A stretch of 64,000 nucleotides of DNA from Paenibacillus monticola (GTDB lineage Bacteria; Bacillota; Bacilli; Paenibacillales; Paenibacillaceae), in assembly GCF_009664975.1 (NCBI RefSeq), contig NZ_WJXB01000001.1, positions 62,001-126,000 on the forward strand, read 5' to 3'. The translations under genes were made by a program, and so were the position numbers. Below are positions 16,823-25,380 of this stretch, piece after piece; positions within the stretch are counted from its first letter, which is position 1; each line of letters opens with the position of its first letter. Below the pieces are notes generated by a model, which worked only from the letters and a program-made list of their open reading frames with translations, did no database searches and had not been told where the DNA came from.

Positions 16823-17745
16823 CATTACATCTGGATCGCTATCAAGGCTGCTTAAACGGCTTGGCTATTGGAGACGCTCTGGGAACAACTGTAGAATTCG
16901 AACCACCCGGAACCTTTGCGCCAGTAGAGGATATTGTCGGTGGTGGGGTATTCGATCTGCAACCAGGACAATGGACCGATGATACCTCAATGGCGCTCTG
17001 CTTGGCGGAAAGCCTGCTAGAGAAACATGATTTTGATCCCGTCGATCAAATGGAGAGATACATAAAATGGTTCCGCGAAGGCTATTTGAGCAGCACCGGC
17101 GTGTGCTTCGATATCGGAAACTCCACACGTTCTGCACTGCAGCACTTTGAAGCTACTGGCGAAGGTTACAGCGGATCAGAGGACCCCCGCGCAGCCGGCA
17201 ATGGCTCTATCATGCGCTTGGCGCCTGTAGTCATGTACTTTGCAGAGCAGCCGGCCAAGGCGCTGGAGTATGCCGTGCGAAGCTCAAGAACAACGCATGC
17301 TGCCAAGGAATGTTTTGACGCCTGCCGCCTAATGGCCGCTTACATCCTCGCTGGCCTGCATGGCCAGAGCAAGCAAGAGGTTCTGGAGCTGCACGCTTAC
17401 CGTGAATGGCTGCAGGAGGGAAAACTGGGTCGCAGCATCCAGAACATTCTGGATGGTTCCTATAAAGTCAAAGAACCGCCTGACATTAAAGGCTCAGGGT
17501 ATGTTGTGAAATCACTGGAAGCGGCGATGTGGGCTTTTCATAAATCCACAAGCTTTGCCGAAGGTGCCTTGCTCGCCGTCAATCTAGGCGACGACGCCGA
17601 CACCACCGGCGCAGTGTACGGCCAAATCGCCGGAGCCTATTATGGGCTCAGCGGCATCCCGGCAAAGTGGAGAGAGAAGCTTGCCATGGGTGAGCTGATT
17701 GAGGATTATGCGGGGCGGTTGTTTGGGGAGCGGGCTGGGGGTTGA
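16819..17745 (+). CDS. ADP-ribosylglycohydrolase family protein
   Basis: The 308-residue all-alpha protein shows both metal-binding hallmarks of the ARH/DraG fold: QWTDDTSMALCLAES near residue 53 and NLGDDADTTGAVYGQIAG near residue 260. The central DIGNSTRSAL and GNGSIMRLAPVVM motifs also fit. It should remove ADP-ribose from a protein or small molecule using two Mg2+ ions. No partner ADP-ribosyltransferase is visible nearby. The start overlaps the upstream membrane protein by 4 bp, which suggests a paired function. Confidence 0.95.
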   Translation: MTLHLDRYQGCLNGLAIGDALGTTVEFEPPGTFAPVEDIVGGGVFDLQPGQWTDDTSMALCLAESLLEKHDFDPVDQMERYIKWFREGYLSSTGVCFDIGNSTRSALQHFEATGEGYSGSEDPRAAGNGSIMRLAPVVMYFAEQPAKALEYAVRSSRTTHAAKECFDACRLMAAYILAGLHGQSKQEVLELHAYREWLQEGKLGRSIQNILDGSYKVKEPPDIKGSGYVVKSLEAAMWAFHKSTSFAEGALLAVNLGDDADTTGAVYGQIAGAYYGLSGIPAKWREKLAMGELIEDYAGRLFGERAGG

Positions 17746-17781
17746 GTTGAGGAATTTTGGAGTGCTTGGTTATTATACGAT

Positions 17782-18385
17782 GAATGAACCGTACCATAAG
17801 TAAGCACAAAGTCATCGCTAATTGAAGCGTCAAAGAATAATTCAATGTCCTTGACGCTCCGCTGTTCGGGATTGTTTCCAAGATTTAAGGTGATCTTGTT
17901 AATAATTGAGTGTAGTAAGTCCTTTGTTTCACTGGTTCAACCTTTGTTATGACGGTTGAAAAGTCTGCTAAGACTTGGTGAACCTGCTCAAAAGAAATCT
18001 CTTTTATAGTTGGTCTGTTGAGTTCATACGCTGTATCCTTCTTCTGTTCGATTCTCTTAAAGACGAAAGCTTCAGCTTCATCTGCCATTACCAAATTGGT
18101 CTTACATACCGCAGAGCCTTTTAAACGTAAAGTTGCACATTGATAATAACGGATGTATTCACCTATCGAGTTTTTAGTTCTATGCCCAATCATTCCGTGT
18201 CCACACATTGGACAACGCAATAGCGTTGTAAGTGGGAAGTGTCCGTGGAAGGTCTTTGTTGGCTTATGAGATTTCATTTCGTTCATTGACTTGGCTTTCT
18301 CCCAAATAATCATATCAATAATAGGTTCGTGTTCCCCTTGGGCAAGAGTAAAGTGTTCATTCTTACCTGCTCTTCTCTTGGACAA
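17782..18385 (-). pseudogene. Large serine recombinase, C-terminal remnant with frameshift
   Basis: The readable frame (17885-18385) matches the middle to C-terminal part of a large serine recombinase: EHEPIIDMIIWEKAKSMNE, then the zinc ribbon LLRCPMCGHGMIGHR ... YYQCATLRLKGSAVCKTN and the following helix. The catalytic N-terminal domain and most of the recombinase domain are missing. Near 17905 the frame shifts: the other frame continues NKITLNLGNNPEQRSVKDIE, typical of the recombinase C-terminus, down to about 17782. So it is truncated on one side and frameshifted on the other. It probably once mobilised the AT-rich genes beside it. Confidence 0.8.
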
Positions 18386-18461
18386 TATTGAGAAAATATA
18401 TTTGAGAACTAAGAATCCCCAGGTAAAAAAACGCGATTTTATTTAGAGGTGGAAGGTAATT

Positions 18462-19226
18462 TTGAACTTATTTGAACAAGGCGACGAACTGTATTCTAAT
18501 GGATTTTACCAAGAAGCATATGAAAAATTTGAATTAGCTTATGTTAATGAGGTAGAAAACAGAGCTGATTGCCTTAATTATATGGCGTGTTGCCAAATTC
18601 AGTTAGGTAATCCTCAACAGGCAATAGAGTTGTTGGATAAAGCGCTAAAAATAAGTCCTGCATGGGAAAGATTACTTTTTAATAAAGGTCGTGCTTACTT
18701 AAAGTTGGGTAATTATACAGAAACCCTTCCATATCTAAACAGAGCAATTATGGCTAACCCTAATAATCAAGATGCTTACTATTATCTTGGCGTGTATTAC
18801 GAAAAGACTGCTGAATACGAAATAGCTAAACAATACTATGAGAAGTCGTTGGAGATCGACCATGAACAAGCTGAAACGCATTTGAATTTGGGTGTGATAT
18901 ATTGGCGCTTAGATGATAAGGAAAAGGCATTGAAGCAGTTTGATATAGCTTATCTTCTCGACAAAGATTGTCTTGATGCATTGTGGAACAAGGGATGTAT
19001 CTTATGTTCGCTTAAACAATTTGGTGATGCTATCCCCTATTTTGAAAAAGTTTACGAAAATAAACCTAGCGATATAGAGAATCTAAATGAAATGGCATAT
19101 GCCTACTTCAAATTAAACGATTTCCAACAGGCACTAAAGTGGCTTAATAAGGTGTTGGAGATTGAACCTAATAATGAACGTGCCTTAAAGGGAATCAGGG
19201 CGGTTAGTGAACGATTACATAAGTAA
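18462..19226 (+). CDS. TPR-repeat protein
   Basis: The 254-residue protein is almost entirely tetratricopeptide repeats, about seven 34-residue units (for example AIELLDKALKISPAWERLLF, AKQYYEKSLEIDHEQAETHL and ALKQFDIAYLLDKDCLDALW). It is soluble, with no other domain, so it is probably a protein-protein interaction scaffold. The start is a TTG at 18462, 5 bases after GGAAGG. Base composition is clearly more AT-rich than the flanking genes. It lies next to a broken recombinase, suggesting horizontal acquisition. Confidence 0.88.
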   Translation: MNLFEQGDELYSNGFYQEAYEKFELAYVNEVENRADCLNYMACCQIQLGNPQQAIELLDKALKISPAWERLLFNKGRAYLKLGNYTETLPYLNRAIMANPNNQDAYYYLGVYYEKTAEYEIAKQYYEKSLEIDHEQAETHLNLGVIYWRLDDKEKALKQFDIAYLLDKDCLDALWNKGCILCSLKQFGDAIPYFEKVYENKPSDIENLNEMAYAYFKLNDFQQALKWLNKVLEIEPNNERALKGIRAVSERLHK

Positions 19227-19307
19227 AGGGGTTAGCATAAAAGAGCAATTTCATTGAAAGGAACAGTGCCTTATGCAAATACCAAGCAATAGATAGGAGG
19301 ATAAATT

Positions 19308-19537
19308 GTGGAGCGAAGGTTTGTAAAAACCATTATCAAGTGGTACAAAGACCCTCTCCCAGACAAGTTAATGAATGGATTCGAGACATAGTTGTAAACT
19401 TCGGAGCAATTGGGGATAAGACTTTTTATGGCGACACATGGACTGTCTTAGTAAGGATAACAAAACATATAACGGGTTATAGTTTTAATCTTTGGGCTGG
19501 AAAGGGAATTGCAACAGTTACCATTGTCCAAGCGTAA
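19308..19537 (+). pseudogene. Broken small gene
   Basis: AGGAGGATAAATT is followed by GTG at 19308, whose frame runs 27 codons and stops at 19389-19391. From about 19340 an overlapping frame continues with VNEWIRDIVVNFGAIGDKTF, YGDTWTVLVRITKHI and FNLWAGKGIATVTIVQA to a stop at 19535-19537. The good ribosome site on one frame and the protein-like residues in the other suggest a frameshifted orphan gene. No family recognised. Confidence 0.4.
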
Positions 19538-19568
19538 GTCTAAAAGAGAGCATAAAGGAGGGATTCTC

Positions 19569-20018
19569 TTGCAAAAGGTGATAATTCCAGAAGAGGTTTC
19601 TATAAATTTGAGGAAAGATATGGAACGAATCTGGGATATAAGACAACCTTATTGGTATCCATTATTTGATTGCAGTAGAGAAGACCTTATTGCTTTTAAT
19701 TCCGAATATATAGAAAGTAAAGAAAAGCTAAATGATATTATTACGTTGCTTAAGCGCCATGGAGTTGAGCAGGTGATAGAATTTCTAGAAACAGGTGAGA
19801 CTTATAATATACAGCTTTCAGATTTGTACCCTTATTATTGCTACAATGGCGATTTCACAGGCGGTGAGGGGTTTTGGACTTCGCAGAATATGAATTGGAT
19901 TATCTATGCTTCTCATGAAGGAACAATAACGTTTGGTGGAGAGTGGATAGTTAATAAGATAAAGTCATTGTGGTCTGACTGGAAAAGCAATCTTGAGTGG
20001 GATACAAAGAATCAATAA
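19569..20018 (+). CDS. Hypothetical cytoplasmic protein
   Basis: The 149-residue protein starts at TTG 19569 behind AAAGGAGGGATTCTC. It has an N-terminal helix (IPEEVSINLRKDMERIWDI), a Trp/Tyr-rich motif QPYWYPLFDCSREDL, a charged helix and a C-terminal aromatic region DLYPYYCYNGDFTGGEGFWT. The last part (WIIYASHEGTITFGGEWIV) resembles beta strands of SUKH/SMI1-like immunity proteins only superficially. It is AT-rich like the neighbouring TPR gene. Function unknown. Confidence 0.65.
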   Translation: MQKVIIPEEVSINLRKDMERIWDIRQPYWYPLFDCSREDLIAFNSEYIESKEKLNDIITLLKRHGVEQVIEFLETGETYNIQLSDLYPYYCYNGDFTGGEGFWTSQNMNWIIYASHEGTITFGGEWIVNKIKSLWSDWKSNLEWDTKNQ

Positions 20019-20023
20019 AGAAA

Positions 20024-20055
20024 CCACTCCTTTTTTCAGGAGTAGCTTTGTTTTA
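20024..20055 (+). terminator. Short terminator-like hairpin
   Basis: ACTCCT and AGGAGT (20026-20031, 20038-20043) flank a T-rich loop, followed by GCTTTGTTTTA, just after the stop at 20018. Confidence 0.45.
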
Positions 20056-20260
20056 TATGGAGATGTATATTTTGTGGTCCAATTGAACTTTGTGCTTAGA
20101 TATATTACGGTGACCCTTATCATAAGCAAGGGCAAGTTTTTGGGAGAATTCCTTACGGGGCATGGGTTTGAATATGCTTGGCCACACGAGAAGGAAATGT
20201 GAGTAGGGTACATCCATTTACGTTGTTTGAGTTGAACAACATCCTCATCACTTCCCATAA

Positions 20261-20300
20261 AAAGAGCAACACGTAGTGGTAGTCACTAGTGTTGCTCTTT
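20261..20300. terminator. Bidirectional terminator-like hairpin
   Basis: AAAGAGCAACAC (20261-20272) and GTGTTGCTCTTT (20289-20300) are perfectly complementary. It lies at the 3' end of the minus-strand GyrI-like pseudogene. Between 20056 and 20260 I see no gene. Confidence 0.75.
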
Positions 20301-20303
20301 GTT

Positions 20304-20699
20304 CTAAGATGCGGACTTTTTAACGACAGGGATCCAAACTTCCATTTCATACATGTTGTTGGCTCGCTCGTAAGTCATTTCGAACTCAGGACCATCTGTG
20401 GATTCATAATTAGAGCTCGGAAACCATTCCCCCCAAATACGCTTCCACAAATCATGAATACCACTCTGTCCGTCGGGGTAGAGGCCGGTTGAGAAAGTTG
20501 CTTAGGTTTGAGGGGGGATTTGAAGCTGTTCAAACCCATCCGGCAAGCCGCTTTGGGGCAAAAAATAACTGATCATGTAAGAAGATTTCTCGCCTTGTTT
20601 GTTATGCCCAAACATGCTCCAGAACACCTCCCGTAACGTCCGGTCGATCAAATTGCCGCTTAACCAGCCGATGATCTCACCGACAATTAACCCCCCAGA
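20304..20699 (-). pseudogene. GyrI-like effector-binding protein with in-frame stop
   Basis: Read on the minus strand from about 20699, one frame gives REVFWSMFGHN, SYMISYFLPQSGLPDGFEQL and QIPPQT, then TAA (20502-20504), then ATFSTGLYPDGQSGIHDLW, EWFPSSNYES and MYEMEVWIPV to a stop at 20304-20306. The second half is the typical C-terminus of the AraC effector-binding/GyrI-like domain, and the position of the TAA matches the usual Tyr of PPQTYA. There is no ribosome site or start upstream, and a TGA lies at 20700. It is a decayed gene. Confidence 0.72.
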
Positions 20700-20895
20700 T
20701 CAGATACATTGATTTGTCCCCTTTCCAGTCTGAACTCTTTATTGAATGATTTCTTTTGTTGCTGCGCTATAATGACTTCATGGGCTGGGCGGTTAACCCG
20801 CTATATAGTGTTAATAATAGAAGTGAAGGAACTAAACCTGACCTTTGGCAGGCGGCAAACGAATACCCATACTTGCTTGGGGGAGGAGGGATCAA

Positions 20896-21594
20896 GTGAA
20901 AAAAATTCTCGTGATTGATGATGAAGTGGCCCTTAGAGACTTAATTGAGCTTGTGCTCAAAAGAGAAAACTTTCGGGTGCAGACCGCAGAGAATGGCAGT
21001 ACGGGACTTAAAGCGCTGGGTGCCTTTCAGCCGGATTTGGTTGTACTGGATTTAATGCTGCCGGACTACTCCGGCTATGATCTCTGCAAGGAAATTATTA
21101 AGAAACAAGCGATTCCTGTTATTATGCTATCGGCAAAGAATGAAATCATAGATAAAGTATTAGGACTTGAGCTTGGGGCAGAAGATTACATTACCAAACC
21201 TTTTGATAACCGGGAACTCATTGCCAGAATCAAAGTTGTGCTTAGAAGATATGAGAATATCGATCCCAAAAAAAGTGACGAAGAAACTCGGATTAATCAT
21301 GAAGAACTGGCGTTCGATCTGGAAACCAGAGTGGTGCTTAGAAACGGAATTCCAATTTCGCTGACGGCAAAGGAATTTAAAATTCTGGAAACGCTGCTGA
21401 GAAGGCCGGGGAAAATCTTCACAAGAGATGAACTGCTGGAGATCGTATGGGGATATGATTTTTTGGGGGACAGCCGCAGCGTAGATATGACTATCATGCG
21501 GTTAAGGAAGAAGCTGGAGGATGACGCCGAAAGTCCAAAATACATCAAGACCATTTACGGATTTGGTTATCAGCTTGGAGGTGGCTCCGTCTGA
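20896..21594 (+). CDS. OmpR-family response regulator
   Basis: The 232-residue protein has a receiver domain (IDDEVALRDLIELVLKREN; phospho-acceptor in VVLDLMLPDYSGYD; switch Lys in ITKPFDNREL) and a C-terminal winged helix with RDELLEIVWGYDFLGDSRSV. GTG at 20896 follows GGAGGAGGGATCAA. It is the first gene of an operon with the overlapping kinase and probably the lipoprotein at 23089. Confidence 0.95.
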   Translation: MKKILVIDDEVALRDLIELVLKRENFRVQTAENGSTGLKALGAFQPDLVVLDLMLPDYSGYDLCKEIIKKQAIPVIMLSAKNEIIDKVLGLELGAEDYITKPFDNRELIARIKVVLRRYENIDPKKSDEETRINHEELAFDLETRVVLRNGIPISLTAKEFKILETLLRRPGKIFTRDELLEIVWGYDFLGDSRSVDMTIMRLRKKLEDDAESPKYIKTIYGFGYQLGGGSV

Positions 21595-22991
21595 AATATG
21601 CAACCCGGCTTTTGTTGAATTATTTATTTTTTTCGGTGTTGTCTTTTGCCGTTATTATTATTTCAGTCAATAAAGCTATCGATTACTTCAGCTTCGTGAC
21701 CATAGAAAAGCAAATGATGGAAAAGGCGGATTTATGCGAATTATCATTTAGAGAGATACTGGCAAAGTATGAAAAATCATCTGTTGAGGCGCAAGTCTCG
21801 GATGTGCCGAGAAGCGCTCTTGAAACGTTAAAGGCTTCAGGTAAGGAAGTGCGGATCTATGACAGCAATCAGAAGCTGTTGGGACTAGCGGTAGATGGAA
21901 TCATCATTAATAATGGGAAACCCTTGATTTTTGAGGGGAATATTCAGAATGCCCTAAAGGGGAATTATTCTTACACGGTCACTGATAATCATATGCTGTA
22001 TTTTGCCATACCCATTCAAGATATGTATTATCAGAATATTTTCGTGTTCGAGTTCGTGGAGGACATCTCTTACTTTTACGATATCATGGACAAAATCCGT
22101 TATATCCTGTTTGTTGGCGCAGGGGGCTTTCTTGTTCTGATCACTCTTTCTAGTTTATTCATTGCCCGTAATACGACAAAACCGATTAAATATCTGCTTG
22201 GTGCTACAGAGAGCTTCTCCAAACAGCAGTTCCAGCAGGTACAATTGAACAGGAATGATGAGCTAGGGATGCTTGCGGCGGGATTAAACCGGATGGGTAT
22301 TCAGCTGAGCGACTATATACAGTATCAGAAGCAGTTTGTCTCTAACGTATCTCATGAATTGAAAACACCGCTCGCCGCTATCCGGGGATTCTCCCAATAT
22401 TTATATGAGAGCGAAAATGAGGATGAGGATTTGCAAAAGATCTATTTTCATCTTGTAAATGAATCAGATCGGCTTACCCTGCTCATAAATGAGTTATTAA
22501 TGCTATCCCGGTTTGACAAGGCAGGTCTGGAGGGGATCGGCATGGAAAAGACCGATTTATCTAAATTAACCGATCAAGTGGCAGCAGATATGAGAGCAAA
22601 AGCCGAGAATAAGGATATAGAGCTGGACATTAAGCCGGGTAAACCGGCATTCGTATATGTAAATCAAATATTGATGTCACATGCCATTGCGAATATTCTG
22701 GACAACGCCATAAAGTATTCCAATCCTAACACGCAGATAAGAATTGAAACGTTTATCAGGCAGAATGAAGCGTTCATACAAATAAGTGATCAGGGTATTG
22801 GGATCGACGAGGATGAGATTGCACGGGTTCAGGAAAGGTTCTACAGAGCCAGGAATTCAAATACTGCCAAAGGATCAGGACTTGGCCTGCCCATGTGCAA
22901 AGAAATAGCCGAGAAATTCAACGGGCATTTGAGCATTGAAAGCAAAATTAATGCAGGAACCACAGTCTCTATCGCTCTTCCGTTGCTGTGA
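21591..22991 (+). CDS. Sensor histidine kinase
   Basis: The kinase has TM1 near residues 10-28, a short extracytoplasmic domain, TM2 (about 180-200), HAMP, HisKA with NVSHELKTPLAAIRGFS, and HATPase with IANILDNAIKYS, ISDQGIGID and GSGLGLPMC. No ATG or GTG fits the start. CTG at 21591 overlaps the response-regulator stop (CTGA) and sits 8 bases behind GGAGGTGG, giving an N-terminus like MKYATRLLLNYL. TTG at 21612 is the alternative but has no ribosome site. Both choices give the same domains. It pairs with the response regulator at 20896. Confidence 0.93.
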   Translation: MKYATRLLLNYLFFSVLSFAVIIISVNKAIDYFSFVTIEKQMMEKADLCELSFREILAKYEKSSVEAQVSDVPRSALETLKASGKEVRIYDSNQKLLGLAVDGIIINNGKPLIFEGNIQNALKGNYSYTVTDNHMLYFAIPIQDMYYQNIFVFEFVEDISYFYDIMDKIRYILFVGAGGFLVLITLSSLFIARNTTKPIKYLLGATESFSKQQFQQVQLNRNDELGMLAAGLNRMGIQLSDYIQYQKQFVSNVSHELKTPLAAIRGFSQYLYESENEDEDLQKIYFHLVNESDRLTLLINELLMLSRFDKAGLEGIGMEKTDLSKLTDQVAADMRAKAENKDIELDIKPGKPAFVYVNQILMSHAIANILDNAIKYSNPNTQIRIETFIRQNEAFIQISDQGIGIDEDEIARVQERFYRARNSNTAKGSGLGLPMCKEIAEKFNGHLSIESKINAGTTVSIALPLL

Positions 22992-23018
22992 AGTTACAAG
23001 AATGATACAAGTCTGTTA

Positions 23019-23046
23019 TTACAATAATAAATCGTTTCCCTATAAT
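23019..23046 (+). promoter_or_regulatory. Sigma-A-type promoter for the lipoprotein gene
   Basis: TTACAA (23019-23024), a 16-base spacer and TATAAT (23041-23046) lie 42 bases before the ATG at 23089. The lipoprotein can therefore be expressed apart from the kinase operon. Confidence 0.6.
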
Positions 23047-23088
23047 GACCTTATAAGATTAAATAATTTAATTTATGGAGGGGTAAGA

Positions 23089-23793
23089 ATGAAAGTATTA
23101 AGAAAATCAGCAGCCTTGATGTTGCTCGTAATATTGCTTATGACACTTTTGGCAGGCTGCCAGGCAAACCAGGGTGATACGTCGGCGGCTACATCCACTG
23201 CTACCACCGAGGCAACTGAAGTTGCAACTGCGGCTCCAGCCGATCTAACACCCGGTAATTCAGCCGGCAATAACTCCGGTTCCGAGGTGATCAAGGAGGG
23301 CACCATTCGAAAAGACGGGAATGTGATCCTAAAGGAGCTTGCATTGGTCTATAAAGATCACACCGTTGCCATTGCTGACGTTGTTGACGATGAAAAGCTT
23401 GAAAGCATGCTGGGAAATGCCGTCGAGAAAAAATCCCACACCTATTCCAAAGACGATGGGTTAAATATGGACACACTGCTTGGGTTCACCGAGAAGCAAT
23501 ATAAATTTCCCGGGCTTGAGATAAAAACCATTGATGCGGCTGAAGGCAAAAAGTTCTATATATTCAATATAAAAATTACCGACCCCAAATATTCCACAGT
23601 CAGAAATATCAAAGTTGGCGACAGTGTCGAGATGTTGAAAGAAGCCTATCCCGAAGGCAATCTGATTGGAAATGGAGGACCTAACGAAGAGGATGATTAT
23701 CGGTATTCGCCGGCAAATTATGTGGATGTCATGACATTTCACATAAAAGATGCAAAGGTTGAAAGTATCCTTATGTACACGCTTCTGGACTGA
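23089..23793 (+). CDS. Lipoprotein of unknown function
   Basis: The 234-residue protein has a signal sequence ending in the lipobox LLAGC (Cys about 24). A Thr/Ala/Ser-rich linker (25-70) follows, then a mixed alpha/beta domain (ELALVYKDHTVAIADVV, NIKVGDSVEMLKEAYPEGNL) ending in FHIKDAKVESILMYTLLD. The IKVGDSVEMLKEAYP pattern resembles the repeat unit of small SmpA/BamE-like or KapB-like secreted domains. GGAGGGGTAAGA precedes the ATG. Location behind a two-component system suggests a sensed or regulated envelope factor, but this is inference. Confidence 0.85.
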   Translation: MKVLRKSAALMLLVILLMTLLAGCQANQGDTSAATSTATTEATEVATAAPADLTPGNSAGNNSGSEVIKEGTIRKDGNVILKELALVYKDHTVAIADVVDDEKLESMLGNAVEKKSHTYSKDDGLNMDTLLGFTEKQYKFPGLEIKTIDAAEGKKFYIFNIKITDPKYSTVRNIKVGDSVEMLKEAYPEGNLIGNGGPNEEDDYRYSPANYVDVMTFHIKDAKVESILMYTLLD

Positions 23794-23891
23794 GCTCTGT
23801 AATCTGAACGAACATCACAAGTGATGGCAAATTTTTTCACTCCACAATCATTAATGTTACCTTAGTTCATCCGTTATAAAATCTTCCAGTA

Positions 23892-24205
23892 TCGATCTCA
23901 AACCTTGCGGATATGCTTACGCAGATCACCGGGCAATTTGGCTTACAGTCTGTTATTATAGTCATCTTGCTCTGGACAGTGGTTAAGTCTTAATCCCATG
24001 ACAACGATCCCAATCATTGTAGTTACTATGATAAGTATGTATGGTAAGAACCGTGATGATTAACGATCTGACGTTGACTGAACTGCCTTGGTCTGACTAT
24101 GGAGTGTTATTGTTAAATTCGCTCGTATATTTGATTTTAGGACTCGTTGTCTTTCATGCTTGCGAGAAAACAGCCATAAAAAAGGGTCTTATAGGGCAAT
24201 ACTAG
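23892..24205 (+). pseudogene. Remnants of an ABC-2-type permease
   Basis: Two short open stretches read like pieces of membrane permeases. 23892-23993 gives ITGQFGLQSVIIVILLWTVV then a stop. About 24041-24205 gives LPWSDYGVLLLNSLVYLILG, then FHACEKTAIKKGLIGQY and a stop, a typical ABC-2 permease C-terminus. No start codons or ribosome sites are present. A further hydrophobic scrap follows at about 24250-24304. The 590-bp gap 23794-24381 therefore holds decayed transporter DNA and a terminator, not a live gene. Confidence 0.5.
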
Positions 24206-24323
24206 CGTACTTATCCGCTGGGTTTTCTTGGGCACTTCAATCTTGAACTCGATGCTCCTTAAGCTATACGCCGGTGTTCTCTATTACAGAATGGACTTTA
24301 TTTAGAAGGCGGATGCGATTAAC

Positions 24324-24378
24324 AAAAAAAATGAGAGAAGCGTCCGGCAAAGAGCTTGAACGGTTCCCTCATTTTTTT
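24324..24378. terminator. Bidirectional terminator
   Basis: An A-tract followed by ATGAGAGAA pairs with TTCCCTCAT followed by a T-tract (24324-24334 with 24368-24378). It serves the minus-strand gene ending at 24382. Confidence 0.75.
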
Positions 24379-24381
24379 CGG

Positions 24382-25239
24382 TTATGACACCATTCTCGGG
24401 TTTCTCAACGTGCGCATAAAAGCTTCTATATTGTCTGTTATAAACCCAGTATTTTCAAATCCGGCATTAGAAATTATGTTCTTGATATCTTTGACAAACT
24501 CAGTCAAGCTGGCAGTAGAAACATTCCCGAATCTGTTTTCGCCGACGATGTCCCCGATCTGTTTGGCAGCTCCCTCTCTGTATTCCTGCACCCAATCCTT
24601 ACGAGTTGATACTTTCTCAGCGAAGGTTCGCAAGATGCTACCCCAGTCTTTTCCGTTCGCAATAGTCTCCTGTAGCTTATCAAGGGTTTCTGGCTCGAAT
24701 TTCTGCATTATATCGGTCAAATCTATATAATCCTCCGGAGCCCCAATAGGCCTTTGCGGCGGTGTTTTGTAATGGATTTCTTTCGTTTCAGGGTCTACAG
24801 TTCTGGTTTTGGAGATGGCTCCGATTTGACGAATCGTATTCATAAATTCCGCTGCTTCGTCATCTTTCATGTAGTTGTCTGCGATATACTTACTTTGAGT
24901 GAGTCCCAATTCTAATAACGCTGCTCTTTCCTCTTCTCCGGTTACGTCTGTAATGAAATTAGATTGAATAATGCCGTAAACAGCTTCCTTCACCTCCGAC
25001 GGTTGATCTTTGAGAAGACGATTCAGCGAATCATTGATTTGAACAGTTCCAAAATATGTAGCCGAATGATTCACAATATCGGATGCCGCTAACTGTCTGG
25101 CAGCCGGGCTGATTTCCACTGTATCGGCGTCATGCGACAATTCGGTTATCGTGCCTGTGACCAAGGCCGGTTTATCGGTATGCTGTTTCGAATTTAGGTA
25201 TAAATTTAAATCATACTGGGTCGAGCTATAAATCTTCAT
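24382..25239 (-). CDS. Uncharacterised protein with VEISPAAR motif
   Basis: The 285-residue soluble protein is probably mainly helical. Near residue 41 it carries VEISPAARQLAAS, a short motif seen near the N-terminus of several flagellum-related and secreted Bacillales proteins of unknown function (the D-x-V-x-(I/L)-S-x-x-A pattern). No signal peptide or TM segment is visible. The region around IHYKTPPQRPIGAPEDYIDL is Pro-rich and separates an N-terminal from a C-terminal helical part. Ribosome site GGGGGATAATT is weak. It follows the secreted 25381 gene on the same strand but is separated from it by a terminator. Confidence 0.75.
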   Translation of the reverse strand: MKIYSSTQYDLNLYLNSKQHTDKPALVTGTITELSHDADTVEISPAARQLAASDIVNHSATYFGTVQINDSLNRLLKDQPSEVKEAVYGIIQSNFITDVTGEEERAALLELGLTQSKYIADNYMKDDEAAEFMNTIRQIGAISKTRTVDPETKEIHYKTPPQRPIGAPEDYIDLTDIMQKFEPETLDKLQETIANGKDWGSILRTFAEKVSTRKDWVQEYREGAAKQIGDIVGENRFGNVSTASLTEFVKDIKNIISNAGFENTGFITDNIEAFMRTLRNPRMVS

Positions 25240-25330
25240 AATTATCCCCCTATTCCTTTTATTTAAATTTTCCTCTTATATCCATAATATCGGAATATTA
25301 TTCCATATTCTTTATATTAATGGGCAAAAA

Positions 25331-25369
25331 AAAGCAACGGGCGATTTATTCCACCGCCCATTGCTCTTT
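25331..25369. terminator. Bidirectional terminator
   Basis: AAAGCAACGGGCG (25331-25343) and CGCCCATTGCTCTTT (from 25355) pair with a mismatch, with A-rich left and T-rich right flanks. It lies just downstream of the secreted protein gene. Confidence 0.78.
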
Positions 25370-25380
25370 CGTCGATCTTA

